Shown here: positions 44,723 to 56,452 of the stretch, one piece after another
Position numbering within the stretch: position 1 is the first letter of the stretch
Layout of the letters: each line of letters begins with the position of its first letter
Source of the DNA: Heliocidaris erythrogramma
Taxonomy: Eukaryota > Echinodermata > Echinoidea > Camarodonta > Echinometridae
Reading direction: 5' to 3'
Assembly (NCBI GenBank): GCA_025617745.1
Contig: CM046869.1
Coordinates: forward strand, 6,162,244-6,226,243
Length of the DNA: 64,000 bases
Translations under genes and position numbers: made by a program
The notes under the pieces: generated by a model
What the model saw: only the letters and a program-made list of their open reading frames with translations
Told to the model about the DNA's origin: nothing
The model's database searches: none

Positions 44723-45787
44723 TGACGACATGACCAAAATTCATAACATAGAAGCAATGAGATATTAACAAAATATTGATAATTTTCTTTAAACTTTCAT
44801 GAATATTTTTCCTTAGATTCTTAGATAAACTATAAAGAGAACTCAACTACTTTTATACTTCTCTTATCACTTCCACTTCTATCCCCCTTAAGTTCCCTTT
44901 TCCTCCCTTTCTCAATAAATTAAGTCAATCTAATTCATAACTGTATCAATCATGGTCATAATCAATCATTCCCCAATCAAGTCATTACAATCTATCTTCA
45001 CTTATGATTTCAACAATCATTCATCATTTATTATTTCATTGTTAAATGTACTTGTACATGAGGAAGAAATTGTTAGTGCACTGAAAACCTATGCCTAGTT
45101 TGTTATTAGCGTCCCACATGCATTGATGAGATCAATTTAACAACCTGCACATGGAGGCATTCATTGATGTTGATTGGATGTGATGGTACTACTTTGTTCA
45201 TTATCTCACAAATCCATTTTAATCCACCCTAGAACATTGACATACTCACTTAACAAACAGTCCACTGCTTAATGTACATTTGATGGAAAGCTGATATCCA
45301 TTATACGGAGTAGGGAGGACTCTGGTAGATTTAGGGGGATAAACCTGGCCTGTGCCACCCCCTTTTTATAAATTCATTTGGCATACCCTAAGTAAGTACA
45401 AATGCCCCCCTTTTGAAATCTTCTACCCAATAAGCACCTGAAAAACATGACAACACTTCTTTTTCGCTTGTCAGATATTTTAGGAATGGTATCCCCTTTT
45501 TCAAAATCCTAGTGCAAGCCTAGGGAAGGGGATTAAGCGCCCCTTCCCTCAGATTTCTTCAACACTAATGCTCTTAAGAATTTCTGCTGAACCTCTAAAT
45601 ATTAAAGATCCACTGCACACTATACATGTATGATCAGTCTGCGACCTGAGTTCGGAAGAAAATGTAATAGCATTTGAAGTAAACATTGTTTAAACACATA
45701 AAATATTTTGGATTGAGGTTCTGAATAGTCATATAGATAGTGAAATTTGAAAATACGGCCTATTGCAAGCTTTCTAGTCAGAAGGAA
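44723..45787. other. AT-rich non-coding
   Basis: Nothing recognised. Confidence 0.4.
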
Positions 45788-45861
45788 GGCCAAATCTGCT
45801 CTGAATCGTAGAGACTTCTGAGCAGTCGTACGATTGTCTACGATTTGAAACTGATTTGGCC
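45788..45861. repeat. 74-nt hairpin
   Basis: Arms GGCCAAATCTGCTCTGAATC (from 45788) and TCTACGATTTGAAACTGATT (from 45837) are imperfect complements. A smaller palindrome CGTACG is in the loop. Confidence 0.65.
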
Positions 45862-46210
45862 CTTATTCCGGGTACAAGGCTGACAGCACTCCAAAATCCT
45901 ATGTTTAGTATTCATATTATTGTACAGAACCTGAATTAGGTAGATTTTTTTTTGGTTAAAATGCCCATATTAAATGATATTGCAATTTATTTCCAAAATC
46001 GGAACACACTCGATCATATTGTGAGCAGTGGGCTTTAGAGACCCACGGCATAATTTGCACACAAATTTTTTTTAAAGATTGTTAGCATTTTGACTATTGT
46101 ATTGGCAAATGGATTTCTTAATTTATTAATAATTGATTAACCTATAATTAATTTAACCTATGAGAAGACAATACAAATGTATATATTTTTCAGCATACTC
46201 ACTATGGCTT

Positions 46211-46229
46211 CCCCCCCCCCCCCCCCCCC
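46211..46229. repeat. poly-C run (19 nt)
   Basis: Nineteen consecutive C; one of at least nine such tracts in the window. Confidence 0.95.
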
Positions 46230-46539
46230 TCCAACATTTCTGTCCCCACACACACATGAATTACCTGACTATACCTATGTTTATATCCCGGATATAGACC
46301 ACGAAGTACTTAGTAAGAGTATTGTCCGGAGACTTAACAGCGTCAGAGACATTATCGATATTAAACCACAGAGCAGGTGCAAGCACATGCACTGCGACAT
46401 TTAAAATTAGAATCTGTGTCATTTGGGACAATTCTGTGAACATTTGGAGCTTTACCGCAATGAATAGATGCTTATCTCCTAATTGTAATCTGGGAAACTA
46501 TTAAATCCAAGAGATACTTCCAATTGAGCAAATCAATAC

Positions 46540-46685
46540 TAATAATAATATTCCTTTCTTGCATAGCGCATATCACATTATGATAAAACGTCTCTATGCG
46601 CTTCCAAAGGACTTTGGATATTACTTACCCTGGCATTTGGTCCGGCTACTGTAGCGCTCACTTTATATTTAATAATTCTCACATC
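46540..46685 (-). mobile_element. SINE 3' fragment
   Basis: Shares the tail half of the SINE at 40050-40345 (minus strand: GCTACAGTAGCCGGACC, then CCAGGGTAAGTAATATCC, then GCATAGAGACG). The tRNA-like head is absent, so it is 5'-truncated. Confidence 0.6.
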
Positions 46686-46839
46686 AGAAAAAAATTGTCA
46701 TTCCTGTACCTTACTGTTAGATTAATGTGAGGTTTATTGTGGTCATTTTGAGATATGAAAGAGCATTCCAAACAAGGCATAACTGTTAAATACCATTGGC
46801 AAATCAAGAAGACTTGGGTGCATGCACCATAACTGCCCT

Positions 46840-46990
46840 CCCCCCCCCCCCCCCCCCTTCCTGGTAAAATTGAGAACTTCTTTTTATCTTCTTTTTCTTT
46901 TTTATTCATTTTCTTTTCTTTTCTTTTTTTCTCTGCTTTGCTGAAAATCACAGTAACTTTCAACTCTTTTTTTTCTTTTTCTTTTTTTTT
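46840..46990. repeat. poly-C run and pyrimidine-rich tract
   Basis: Eighteen consecutive C (46840-46857) are followed by a T/C-rich TTTTCTTTT tract. Spurious Lys/Glu-rich frames on the minus strand derive from it. Confidence 0.9.
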
Positions 46991-47292
46991 CTCCCCTGAT
47001 TTTATAACGGTGTGCCGCCCCTTCGTCAAGAATTCTTTATCGGCCACTGGGCACATTTGAGCTACAGAAGTCCTTCTTGTTCAAAAACTTTATATTCATA
47101 CCGGTTATTATAGAAACCAGCACAAATCATGCTACTCATTCCCAAATTCCAGTAGGGTCATCTGTCTATTGAAATCTCTGATGATAACTGCTAATAAAAA
47201 GAAGGCAACTTTCCTATTGCAACTACATAAATGTCTCTTTCTTTCACTTAGTATATAGCTCTTGAAAAGACATCTTTTTTTTTCTGAACGCA

Positions 47293-47483
47293 GCCATGGT
47301 CATGACAACGAGGCAGTGGAGTGGCAAGGTTTCCAGTAGATTTTCCTCTCACGATCGTGTTTATGTTCAATCTCGTCTATCACAACAATACCCGCCCATG
47401 CCGTCTCGTTATATAGGCAAGGAAATGCTTTCAATACACAAAGTAATGAAACCATACCAACCTTCAAATGAAAAGCTATTTCA
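47293..47483 (+). CDS. candidate internal or first exon, unknown protein
   Basis: A pyrimidine tract and CAG (TTTTTTTTTCTGAACGCAG, ending 47292) form a good 3' splice site. They precede an open 191-nt segment with ATG at 47296 (GCAGCCATGG, good Kozak), and the segment ends at a consensus donor (TTTCA|GTAAGTG). The ~62 encoded residues are non-repetitive and basic (SSRFSSHDRVYVQSRL, QQYPPMPSRYIGKEM). No domain is recognised. Reading could start at the ATG or pass through from an upstream exon. No partner exon was identified, so support is splice-signal and composition only. Confidence 0.35.
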
Positions 47484-47739
47484 GTAAGTGATGACATCCT
47501 TGTTTGTCCCAGTATGGGTTGAAAGGGGATTTCCCTGAATTGTCTAAGGACATAGATCAATTTCTCTTTGTTTAGCTGTAAGTTTGTTTCTCTAGGTGTC
47601 TAGTTTTCTGTACATCTGTTTCACTTCCTATTCATCTCTCTGATATACCTCACCCTCTTTTCCTTTCCCGTCATTGCCCTTTTGAGGCCTCTAATGTAAG
47701 AGTTGCCCTTATTATTTTTTTTCCTTGCTCCCTTACACT

Positions 47740-48070
47740 TTCCCCTCCATCCCTCTCTCCCCCCCCCCCCTTCTCTTTCCCCCTTCTCTCTCATTTTCAC
47801 CTCTCCTCTCTCTCTCTCTCTCCCTTCTATTTTTCACTCTCTCCTAGCTCTCTCTCTCTACTCTTTTTCTTCTCTCCTTCTCTCCCTTTCTTTTGTTTTC
47901 TTTATCACTCTCTCTCTCTCTCTCTCTACCTCTTTCCCTCTGCTCTGTCTTCATTTAGGTATTTTGCTCCTCATTTGAGCCTTTCTCTTCCTATGAAGCT
48001 TCTCTCCCTTTCTTTCTTTTCTTGTTTTCTTTATCTCTCTCTCTCTCTCTCTGTTTCTTTCTGCTGTCTT
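47740..48070. repeat. (TC)n-rich microsatellite field
   Basis: Pyrimidine-rich TCTCTC with a C run at 47760-47770. A ~100-bp block (CTCTCTCTCTCTCT...TTCATTTA.GTATTTTGCTC) is duplicated at about 47905 and 48030. Confidence 0.9.
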
Positions 48071-48298
48071 CATTTATGTATTTTGCTCTTCATATGTGCC
48101 TTTCTCTTTCTATGAAGCTTGAAACGCCATTACATGAAATAAAAAGACTCCCACATTCAGGTGCTATCTAGAGTAGATGGGAAACAACTTTTATTCAAAT
48201 TTCAAATCAGTGAAATAAATGTGTGCCCGTCCCTTTCCATGCCTAACTCATGGATTCTCCCCTGGTGCCGCAAGCCGTTCCGGCAGACTAAACAATCG

Positions 48299-48368
48299 TC
48301 TGTTGAGAGCTAGAAGGGCATTAACACTTGAAAAGACATGCGTTAACACCCTTCTGACTCTCAGCAGA
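48299..48368. repeat. hairpin repeat (AGCTAGAAGG family), cluster member 1
   Basis: 70 nt. Arms TCTGTTGAGAGCTAGAAGGG and complement ending CTCTCAGCAGA, with GTTAAC on the right arm and TTAAC on the left. Loop of about 16 nt. Confidence 0.85.
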
Positions 48369-48394
48369 TGTAACAATGCTGTACATGTGTGTAT

Positions 48395-48475
48395 ATCGTC
48401 TGTTTGGAGCCAGAAGGACGTTAACCAATACCATTTTACAAGGAGTCAACGCCCTTCTGGCCCCAAACAGACGAT
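48395..48475. repeat. hairpin repeat, cluster member 2 (best paired)
   Basis: 81 nt. Arms ATCGTCTGTTTGGAGCCAGA (from 48395) and its near-perfect complement ending at 48475 pair over about 28 bp with one or two mismatches. The ends are ATCGTCTG/CAGACGAT. Confidence 0.9.
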
Positions 48476-49106
48476 AACATCGACCGCATAAGTGTTATCA
48501 ATTATGCCTCACTATGAGATCATGGTCAGTACATTGATTCTTATTCTAGATAAAGATTTGATTTCTAGCGCAGGTGCTATCACGCACTGCAGGAGTGCAT
48601 GCTAGGCTGATTCCATAGAACACAGACGAGTGTCAAACAAGAGATGAATAGCTTCACGTACAACGTGTCAGATACAGTATGGATGAATGCTCACACTCAT
48701 GCATCATTTCGGCTTTTCATTCGGTATTGATTTGAGTGACAGAAATAACATCAGGTCGTCCCATAAACTTCACTGTAACACGCCAAAAATACTTGGAGAT
48801 TACCTGAACAATTCTTGCCACTCGTTCATTGATGCCTGTAATATTTGTCTTGAGAAAAACATTGCTATGTAAGTGCATGAACTTTCTAAGTAACAAATTT
48901 TTCTTCAAAGAAAATTGTCCAAAAAAATGTGCTTGCAAAGTGTTGTGTTAAATTTTTACATCTAAATTTTTAAAAAGCATGAGTGGTTCAAAATGTTTTA
49001 ATTGTGCTATTTTTGTATAAATCATAAAACAGGCTTTTATGGATGGATCGAATGCTGGAAAAGTAAATTAATCTCATTTTGAAGATGAAAAATGAGGTAA
49101 TCAGTT

Positions 49107-49184
49107 ATCCGTCGAGACCCAGAAGGTCGTTAACTCTGAGCTAAAGTATAGGACTTAAAGCCCTTCTGGCTCCAATCAGACAAT
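49107..49184. repeat. hairpin repeat, cluster member 3
   Basis: Arms GTCGAGACCCAGAAGGTCGT and near complement (AAGCCCTTCTGGCTCCAATC). More diverged than member 2. Confidence 0.75.
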
Positions 49185-49187
49185 ATC

Positions 49188-49254
49188 ATTTGAGAGCCAG
49201 AAATGCGTTAAATCTGTGTTAAATGATTTAACACCCTTCTAACCCCAAGACATG
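49188..49254. repeat. hairpin repeat, cluster member 4
   Basis: Arms CATTTGAGAGCCAGAAATGC and near complement; starts 4 nt after member 3. Confidence 0.7.
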
Positions 49255-49773
49255 ATTACGCAAGCATATTTAAAACTGGACGGAGACAGGGGTTTAAATC
49301 CACACATTTTCCCTCTATGATGCCTCCGTCTTTCCTTTCCAAAACCTACAAGGAATAGAGCCAAGCTCATGAAAATAACCCCAACGTAATCCTATTTCAT
49401 CATTTTCCAGTCTGCTACGCAATGCTAGGAGAAGATGTTTTCCAAACGAGTAAGCGGAGCTCTCCACGAATATCTTCGTCAAGAAATTATTCACCTGTGG
49501 ACTCATCTAAACTGACAAGCGCTCTAGATCTGCATTCGATTCCAAACACCATGCTGCATATATATATGGAGTTGCTGCCTTGGGAAAAAATACCATCACT
49601 TGTTTGTGTAAGATCTCTTCAAATTAGGAAGATGAAATTTCTCATTATGCAGTCAAAACTCTAAACATACAGTGATCAAATATTGATTAAATGCTTAGCT
49701 TGATTAAGTTACAGCTGGCTTTTGATGAAAACTTCACTCAAAGAAACCAGCAGTCATTTCCTTTCAGGGATCA

Positions 49774-49920
49774 GGACCCCGTTTCATAAAGCTTATTGTC
49801 AACAATTACAATTATAACTGTTATAAGCTACTGAAATCCTTGAATCTGAATGGCTGAGAGCAAATTTGTCTTAGAAATGGGGCATTTGTTATCGATAACA
49901 AGTTTTATGAAACAGGGTCC
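49774..49920 (+). mobile_element. palindromic MITE, GGACCCCGTTTCATAAAGC ends
   Basis: Inverted ends GGACCCCGTTTCATAAAGCT and AGTTTTATGAAACAGGGTCC, with the shared core TTATAAGCTACTGAAATCC present. Confidence 0.85.
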
Positions 49921-51059
49921 AGGTTGGATTCATGCAGTATGTACAGTTCATACATCACTAGAATGGAATGAAAATATAGCAAGGACAAAGTATAATCTAA
50001 AAGATATAATGTGCCATATTAGACACCATAATAATAATTTATCATTTGAAGTGGGCTTTTCCTTTTTTTGGGGTACATATCAGAATAAATGAGGTCAAAT
50101 GCATACACAGTACAAAAATTAAATCATACAGTGATGATTTACACAATTATAACCATATTCATATTCACATTAATTTTATAATCAAACATATGTGACCTGT
50201 CACATCAAAAAGAAACAGAAGTCACATTTTTTCAAATTTGATTTTATTATTGATTATTATTCTCCAATTCAAAAGCTTTAATTTGATATAAAGGTCAACT
50301 CTAGAGAGTAAGTATTAGGGGAGATAATAGCTTTTGAACCTCGAGAATAGTAGGGCTCTGGAAAAGCATTTCTTCAAGAAAAACGCTTCCAAAGTTTGTC
50401 TTCTGCTTTGTCTTCAAACAGCATTTTTTCGTTTTTATTGCCACCTAAACTTTGGAAAAGTCCTCAGTAACCGTTTTCAATTTGAATAAAAAATAGTTCT
50501 TATGTTTCTTTAGGATCTCTTCTCATGAAAACGTCATTTTTAATTAATTTAAGTCATAATATCTAACGCTTTACGGGGTAGGAAAGCAAGTAGTTTCACG
50601 GCACTGAAAAGGGCTTCCCGTATCGACTTGTTCGGTCTTACCGTGACCTTTTTATGCTGGTATACTCTTCTTTATATTTTTCAACAAAGGGTTGAATAAA
50701 CTAGTTTATTCAACCAAGGTCCAACGTTTTTTTTATACTGTCATTTTTGCAAGGTAAGTTTTTAGACATAGTTCAAACTTCTAGAGTTTTTCTCTTTACA
50801 TTTTTCCCCCCTAAATTAATCATAACTGTAAACTTTAGTTTGTTCACGTTGTTTGCATTCTTTTCCAGAACTTGATAACGCTTGCCGACAGGTAATAAAC
50901 GCATGGTAAAACTGTTGAACAGACTAACCTTAATCAACCATCATATAGACACAGATCGTATCCAGTCTGATTATAAAGCCAGCTTTCTTTTCTTTTGGTC
51001 TTAGCAAAGAGCTATACAATTTGTCGCCTTTCAAAGATTAACAGACAATTAACAAACTA

Positions 51060-52300
51060 TTAATGACATTTTTTCTCTCTCTCCTTTTAAATCACGCGCC
51101 TGTATCATAATCTGGACAGAGTTCCATTTCTTTCTTTTAAAACAAACTTTCTTTTTTTTCAATTTCTAAAAGAACTGTAAAATTTGCTGTACATAATCTG
51201 GACAGAGTTTGTTTTCTTTCTTATAAAACAAACTTTCTTTTCTTTCAATTTCTAAAAGAACTGTAAAATTCGCTGCTTTCTAAAGAATAAGAATTACAAC
51301 ATCCCCTGACCAGACCATTACTGATTTTTCTCTCCTTCTCCTTCTAATTCATGCGCTTGTTCAAAACAGTTCCTTTTCTCTTCATTTCAAGCTTTCGTTT
51401 CTGTTCACTCTCAACTTTATTAAAGTCCCATAGAGCCTCATAAAGCCTTGAAATTTTATTTCATGATGATCTTTTCTCCCCGCTAGTTAAATCTAGCTAC
51501 ATGTAAACAAGATCCTGTTAGTTAAATCTACCTTCTTCTTGAAGATGATTAAAGATAACGCTTAACCTGACGATTATTTTGTGTTTTATTTTTCTCTCTC
51601 CTTTTAAAGCACACACTTCAAAGTCTCGACACAGAACATTTTTTTTCTCTCTCTTTCTCTTTCCTTATAAATAGTTACTTTTTTCCATTTGCTTTTTATT
51701 ATCATCATATTAAACAGCAAGATAAAGAGAAAACAGCGTTGCTGTTTGAAAGTCATCATTTCTCTCTGTTCTAGTTAACTAAAAATAAAAGCCCTGACGA
51801 TTTCTGACTTTTTTCTCTCTCCATCTCTCTCCACACCTGTATAATTTCGACACATTTCCTCTTCTCTTTATTTTTATCCTCCTCACTTTATAACTTTTTA
51901 TGTAAATTAAGCAGCAATGAGTTATCACGTAAACGTTACAGTGTTCATCAATGTTGTTTGCTTTCTTTTCAAAGATGGGTTTGGTTCGTTGAAAGGATAT
52001 TGAATCATGTTAAACTTGACACTTTAATTTACCTTTACTATTTTGAAAGCTATAACGTTCCCTGATATTTGCTGTTAAATAGCGAGTTTAAGATAAACAG
52101 CATCATTGTTTGACCATATCTTTTTGCCGCACTCATTAAGCCAACTTTTTTCAAAGAAAGTTTTTCAACCCTCCCGGTTGTTTTGAAAGATTAAGAAGTA
52201 ATAAACGCTCCGATGATTATATTTTCTTCTCTCTCTCTCCTCTTAAAATTTACACGCCCCTGTTAAAAACTCGAAACAATACTTTCCTGCTTTTTCTCTA
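51060..52300. repeat. diverged tandem units inside the 2.85-kb element
   Basis: A phrase TTTTTCTCTCTCC(T)TTTAAA followed by a CACGCCTGT-like word recurs near 51070, 51325, 51590, 51810 and 52225. One 86-bp stretch (TAATCTGGACAGAGTT...AGAACTGTAAAATT) is directly duplicated at about 51109 and 51195. Confidence 0.65.
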
Positions 52301-52725
52301 TACTGTATAGGCTTAAAACCAAGCTTCTGTTCTTTTTGGTCTCTAATGAATATGATGTAGTATAAAGAGCAAGATGCATCTCAGTAGCGCCCTGGGAACT
52401 GACATTTTGTTTTATGATATTCCTTTCATTGTGCGAGTTATCCCCACAGCATTTGAAATGGCTATTGTTACATTTCTTCTGTATCATCCACCTATAAAGT
52501 TCAACTTGACGCAATACTTTCCTGATCGTTGCACTCTCTTTGAAAGCTTGGTTTCTTTTCTCTTTACTTTCTAATGACCCAGTATAAAGACCAGGAAGAG
52601 CTATAAAAAACAGATCTGTCGTTTGACATTTTCCTTCTTCATAAACAGCAATATAAATTGCAGTTGCTGCTTTCCTATAAGGTGTGCTTAAGAGTATAGA
52701 GTTCACGGCCTGAAGATGTTTGCCT

Positions 52726-52745
52726 CCCCCCCCCCCCCCCCCCCC
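52726..52745. repeat. poly-C run (20 nt)
   Basis: Twenty consecutive C. Confidence 0.95.
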
Positions 52746-53692
52746 GAATCGCGCTTTCTAAACTTGACATATGACAAACGGATCTGGTTTTTTTACATTT
52801 TCCTTTCTTCCTTATAAAAAAGAACACTCCCAGAAAAACAGATTTTTCTACTCTTTCCCGTAATATTGAGGACTAGACATTTCTAAAGAGTATTCATGAA
52901 ACATTGGAGATTCTTCAATAATAGCAAATAACAAATTAATAATAACAAATTTGATATATTTCACAATTTCCCCCTTTTTCTTGAGTTCTAGCTAGCCCAG
53001 AGACTTCTGTCTTATCTTGATGTGACAAGTCACATATAAGATATGATAATGTACAAAATAAGCTGGGTTTGAAGCTTACATTACTGGTATTTTAGTAAGA
53101 ATTAAAGATAAACGTGAGAAACAATACAAATCTTAATAGCTTACGCCTTGAGCCTTTCTTGAGAATTTAACAAAGATATGGACAAACAAATGGACACATG
53201 AATAAACAGAGGAAAAAAGATACATGTAATGCCTCCAGCACCACCTCTAGTTGAAATGGCATACAAATTTAACTTAAACTTAAGTGTACTTAAGCTACTT
53301 TGCTGACATATCAACAAAAATCTTGAGAATGATAAAGTGGAAGAAAGAAAATGTTTCAAAGGCCAATGTGTGATGTGGCAGAGACTTCCCATTTTCAATC
53401 AATATTCAATTTATTTTACAATGGAAATAAAAACCAAATGCTGCTGGCTCTTTTACGATATCTACGCCAAACGTGTGTTGCCAAACATATCAAGTACGGT
53501 ATCAGGGGTGTTGTAATGTACATGTATACTACCCCCAGGTGAACACTATAGAATTTTAATCTAGTGTTATTGTCTTGTGCATACTGAAAGTAGTAACAAG
53601 CCACAGCTATACTGCATATATCAAGGACAATATCCAATAGATTGTAACACCACCCTGGTTCTTTACTACTATTTTCATCTTGTTTCAATGGA

Positions 53693-54305
53693 TCATTTCA
53701 CGCTCGGTGTTGGTGTTTGGGGTTAGTGTTTATTTTGCCACAAATTATGATCTAACACAAACTATGAAATGAGAAAAAAAATCTGTCGGTGTTAGGTGTT
53801 GACCTCTGATTTTCTGACGTAGTTCCGGTTGCTGGTGTTAATTGTTGTCAAATGTTGTCTGCTGAACCGAGCTCGGCAGTCGGTGTTTAATTTCATGTAC
53901 AAAATTCTGTTCACTAACACTATACCCCTAGGGATTAAGAAATTTTTATTTCACGTTCATTGTTGGTGCTGGTGTTGCTACTTGAATGCTAGATATGGGA
54001 AATTTTGGTGATTAGCCGTGAGCAATAAAGTCAGTAGGCGTCAATCGAAGTGTAATTTTACAGGTGTTATGAGGTAGTATGTTCATATAGGTCTGAAATT
54101 AAATCTAGGCCAGCATTTATTCTAACGTTCGATCTACAGCACACAGAAAGGAACTACCTTTGCTTTTTAAAGTGCCATTACCAGTGCTAAGCTATCGATG
54201 CACTTTGTTAGGATATCGGTATCGGCTCCTTAATCTGAACAGCGGTGTTGGGGTTCGATTTTAGGAGAATTTTTGCTCTAAACACCAACACCGAGCGTGA
54301 AATCA
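53693..54305. mobile_element. MITE with TTTCACGCTCGGTGTTGGTG ends
   Basis: Terminal inverted repeats of ~25 bp (TTTCACGCTCGGTGTTGGTG at the left, complement at the right). An internal related copy (TTTCACGTTCATTGTTGGTG) sits at 53949. The interior is rich in GGTGTT words and non-coding. Confidence 0.8.
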
Positions 54306-54979
54306 CCCAATGTATTGTATGGAACCAATGCACTGCTGGTGCACTTACCCTGTCAGGACCAAAGTCAACAACACTATGTACAAAGTGAATAGCATTTTAG
54401 TCTTGTGGTAACGAGAGGGTTAACATATCAATACCTAGTGCATATCGAGTACAACTCCACAAAAAAATGTAAAATGCTGCAATCCCCTAGGCTGATCTGT
54501 CCTACAATTTAATTCACAGTTATTCTATTGCATATTGGAAAATAGAAATACCACTTCTGGTGCTCTCAAGAAATCTATGCTATGTACATCCCTGAAGGTG
54601 TGCTGCTGCATATATCGACTACAATGCCAGAGAGATTGTAACATAAACCGACCCCCTCGGCCGACTAGTTGCTACGTTTTAATCTACTGTTATTGTATTA
54701 TTTATGGGAGCAGCTCTAGGGCTACGACACTTCAACAATCCTTTTTGAAGGAGTGAGCCTTGCGTCATGATGAGATGGTGTCCCCGCACGAGTACTTGAC
54801 AGAAGGAAAGAGAGATCCGCTACGGGGAGTGGAAAATTTATCAATCTAAATGCAATAACGAGGAGACGATTGGATTGTCAGGATGATGAGAAGTTTGGTA
54901 TTTTTCATATTGGAGGAGGGAAGGCTCATTTGTTCATTTCTTCGCTGCAGGGGATGTGATGCGATGGATGTATGGTGTC
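54306..54979. other. non-coding
   Basis: No gene recognised. Confidence 0.4.
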
Positions 54980-55368
54980 TTAAAGATAAAGTTGAATTCT
55001 GATCATGCATGTTACATTGTGAAAGACTGTCTCAAAGAAATTGGGAGAGGCTGATCACGTCTAAATATGAATTGGTGTATACTTTGAGGTTTCAGAATCA
55101 TCAGAATGATAAGAAATTGACCCAATCTCGCTGAAAAGCACATGCACTGCACACAGAAATGGGTATGTGGGACTGCACACACCTGTGGCGTGAATGTTCG
55201 GCCCGAACACTTCAGCTATTTCTTGCCATAATTTGAATACGGGGGAATTTGAGGAGCAATCCTTCTCAGGTTACAATTCTGCTATGATGTTCTTTCAAAC
55301 TAACATAAAAAGAATAAGAAAGCTCACAAATGATTTTTCCCCTCTCCCGGAACTCAACTTCTCTTTAA
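54980..55368 (-). mobile_element. ~395-bp TTAA-bounded repeat, copy 5
   Basis: Reverse-strand copy from TTAAAGATAAAGTTGAATTC to GAACTCAACTTCTCTTTAA. It shares all internal phrases with copies 1, 3 and 4. Confidence 0.85.
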
Positions 55369-55484
55369 GGGGACCAATTTAACCAAAATAATAATAATTT
55401 GAAAATCAACATTGAACCACAAAAAAACTATGACACATTAAAATGGATACGGATTAAGGAGAATAATAAGGAAATTTAAATTCA

Positions 55485-55960
55485 TATTAAGACCTCTACA
55501 GAAGTTAACTACAAGTTCATTGCACATCGAGCAAGTAACAGGTGTGTTGACCAGTCTACCTACAAGTCAATTAAACCTTTACTTAGGATGTAAATTCTGT
55601 ATTCAAACATTGAATAACTTTACAGGTAATGTTACGTTTGAAGCTGTTATTTTGAATACTGGTATAGAACAGCAAACATAGGGGAAAAAATTATGTTTCT
55701 GAGACTGGTGCTAATTAAGATCCCCATAATTATTAAGGACCATAAAGGAAAAAAATAATTTCTTATCAAGGCTCTTTATATTGAAGTTAAATGCAAGCAG
55801 GCATATATGAGTGCATCGACAAATCTACTCACAGTATGATCTTACCTTTATTTAGAATTTCATTTCTGTATTCAAACTTCCAATATCTGTTTACAGAAGT
55901 AATGTTTGAAGCTGATATTTTACATACTGTTAAAGAACCCTATCCTACCAGGCAAAATAT
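55485..55960. repeat. diverged ~290-bp tandem duplication
   Basis: Blocks at 55490-55690 and 55775-55945 share ordered phrases such as GAAGTTAA...TGCA, CTTACCTTTATT-like, TCTGTATTCAAAC and TAATGTT..GTTTGAAGCTG. A fainter third relative may lie near 57690-57830. Confidence 0.6.
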
Positions 55961-56373
55961 TTTTGGATTGACTGGCCGCAGTTACGACTGTCATGGTGTT
56001 AATTTTGCTGCATTTCCTCTGTTACATTCGAAGCATCACTGGGGCAGTCTCATGAAAGGTTCTTATCTGCAAACAGAGCAGCATGCACATACCTTGTTCG
56101 TTGACTGATTGGCAACATAGAAAAAACCCGACTAGGGACAGATCCTGTAAACATTTTATTGCCACGAACAAAATGAGAACTTGATGAAAAAAGCTCCAAA
56201 CTCTCACACAGCAAACAGCATTCCTATCCTACATGTAGGCTAAATGGTGATACAGAGAACAACTTTCGTCTGTGCACAGAAAGACTAGGCCATTCTAAAT
56301 ATCTAGTGTGTTTATTTTGTGTAAAGTATCCAATCACATCAAAATCATTTCCATAAACTTCACTTACAATGTA

Positions 56374-56452
56374 CCGTCTGTTCAGAGCAAGAAGGGCTTT
56401 AACCCTGTATTAAACTGAATGAGTTAACACCCTTCTGGCTCCAAATAGATGG
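56374..56452. repeat. hairpin repeat (AGCTAGAAGG family)
   Basis: 79 nt. Arms CCGTCTGTTCAGAGCAAGAA and near complement ending CCAAATAGATGG; GTTAAC present on the right arm. Confidence 0.75.

Larger units (their letters stand above)
50187..53039. mobile_element. ~2.85-kb segment with ~36-bp terminal inverted repeats
   Basis: ATATGTGACCTGTCACATCA (from about 50189) and its near complement TGATGTGACAAGTCACATAT (53018-53037) bracket the segment. Pairing extends inward through ACAGAAGTC to about 36 bp with a few mismatches. The interior is T-rich, contains diverged tandem units, and has no transposase frame. The 147-codon minus-strand frame at 52263-52706 is low-complexity-derived. It looks like a long non-autonomous DNA transposon. 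Confidence 0.65.

Noticed and set aside
52263..52706. 147-codon minus-strand frame
   Set aside because: Lies in T-rich diverged repeat units inside the 2.85-kb element; no domain or repeat-independent composition.
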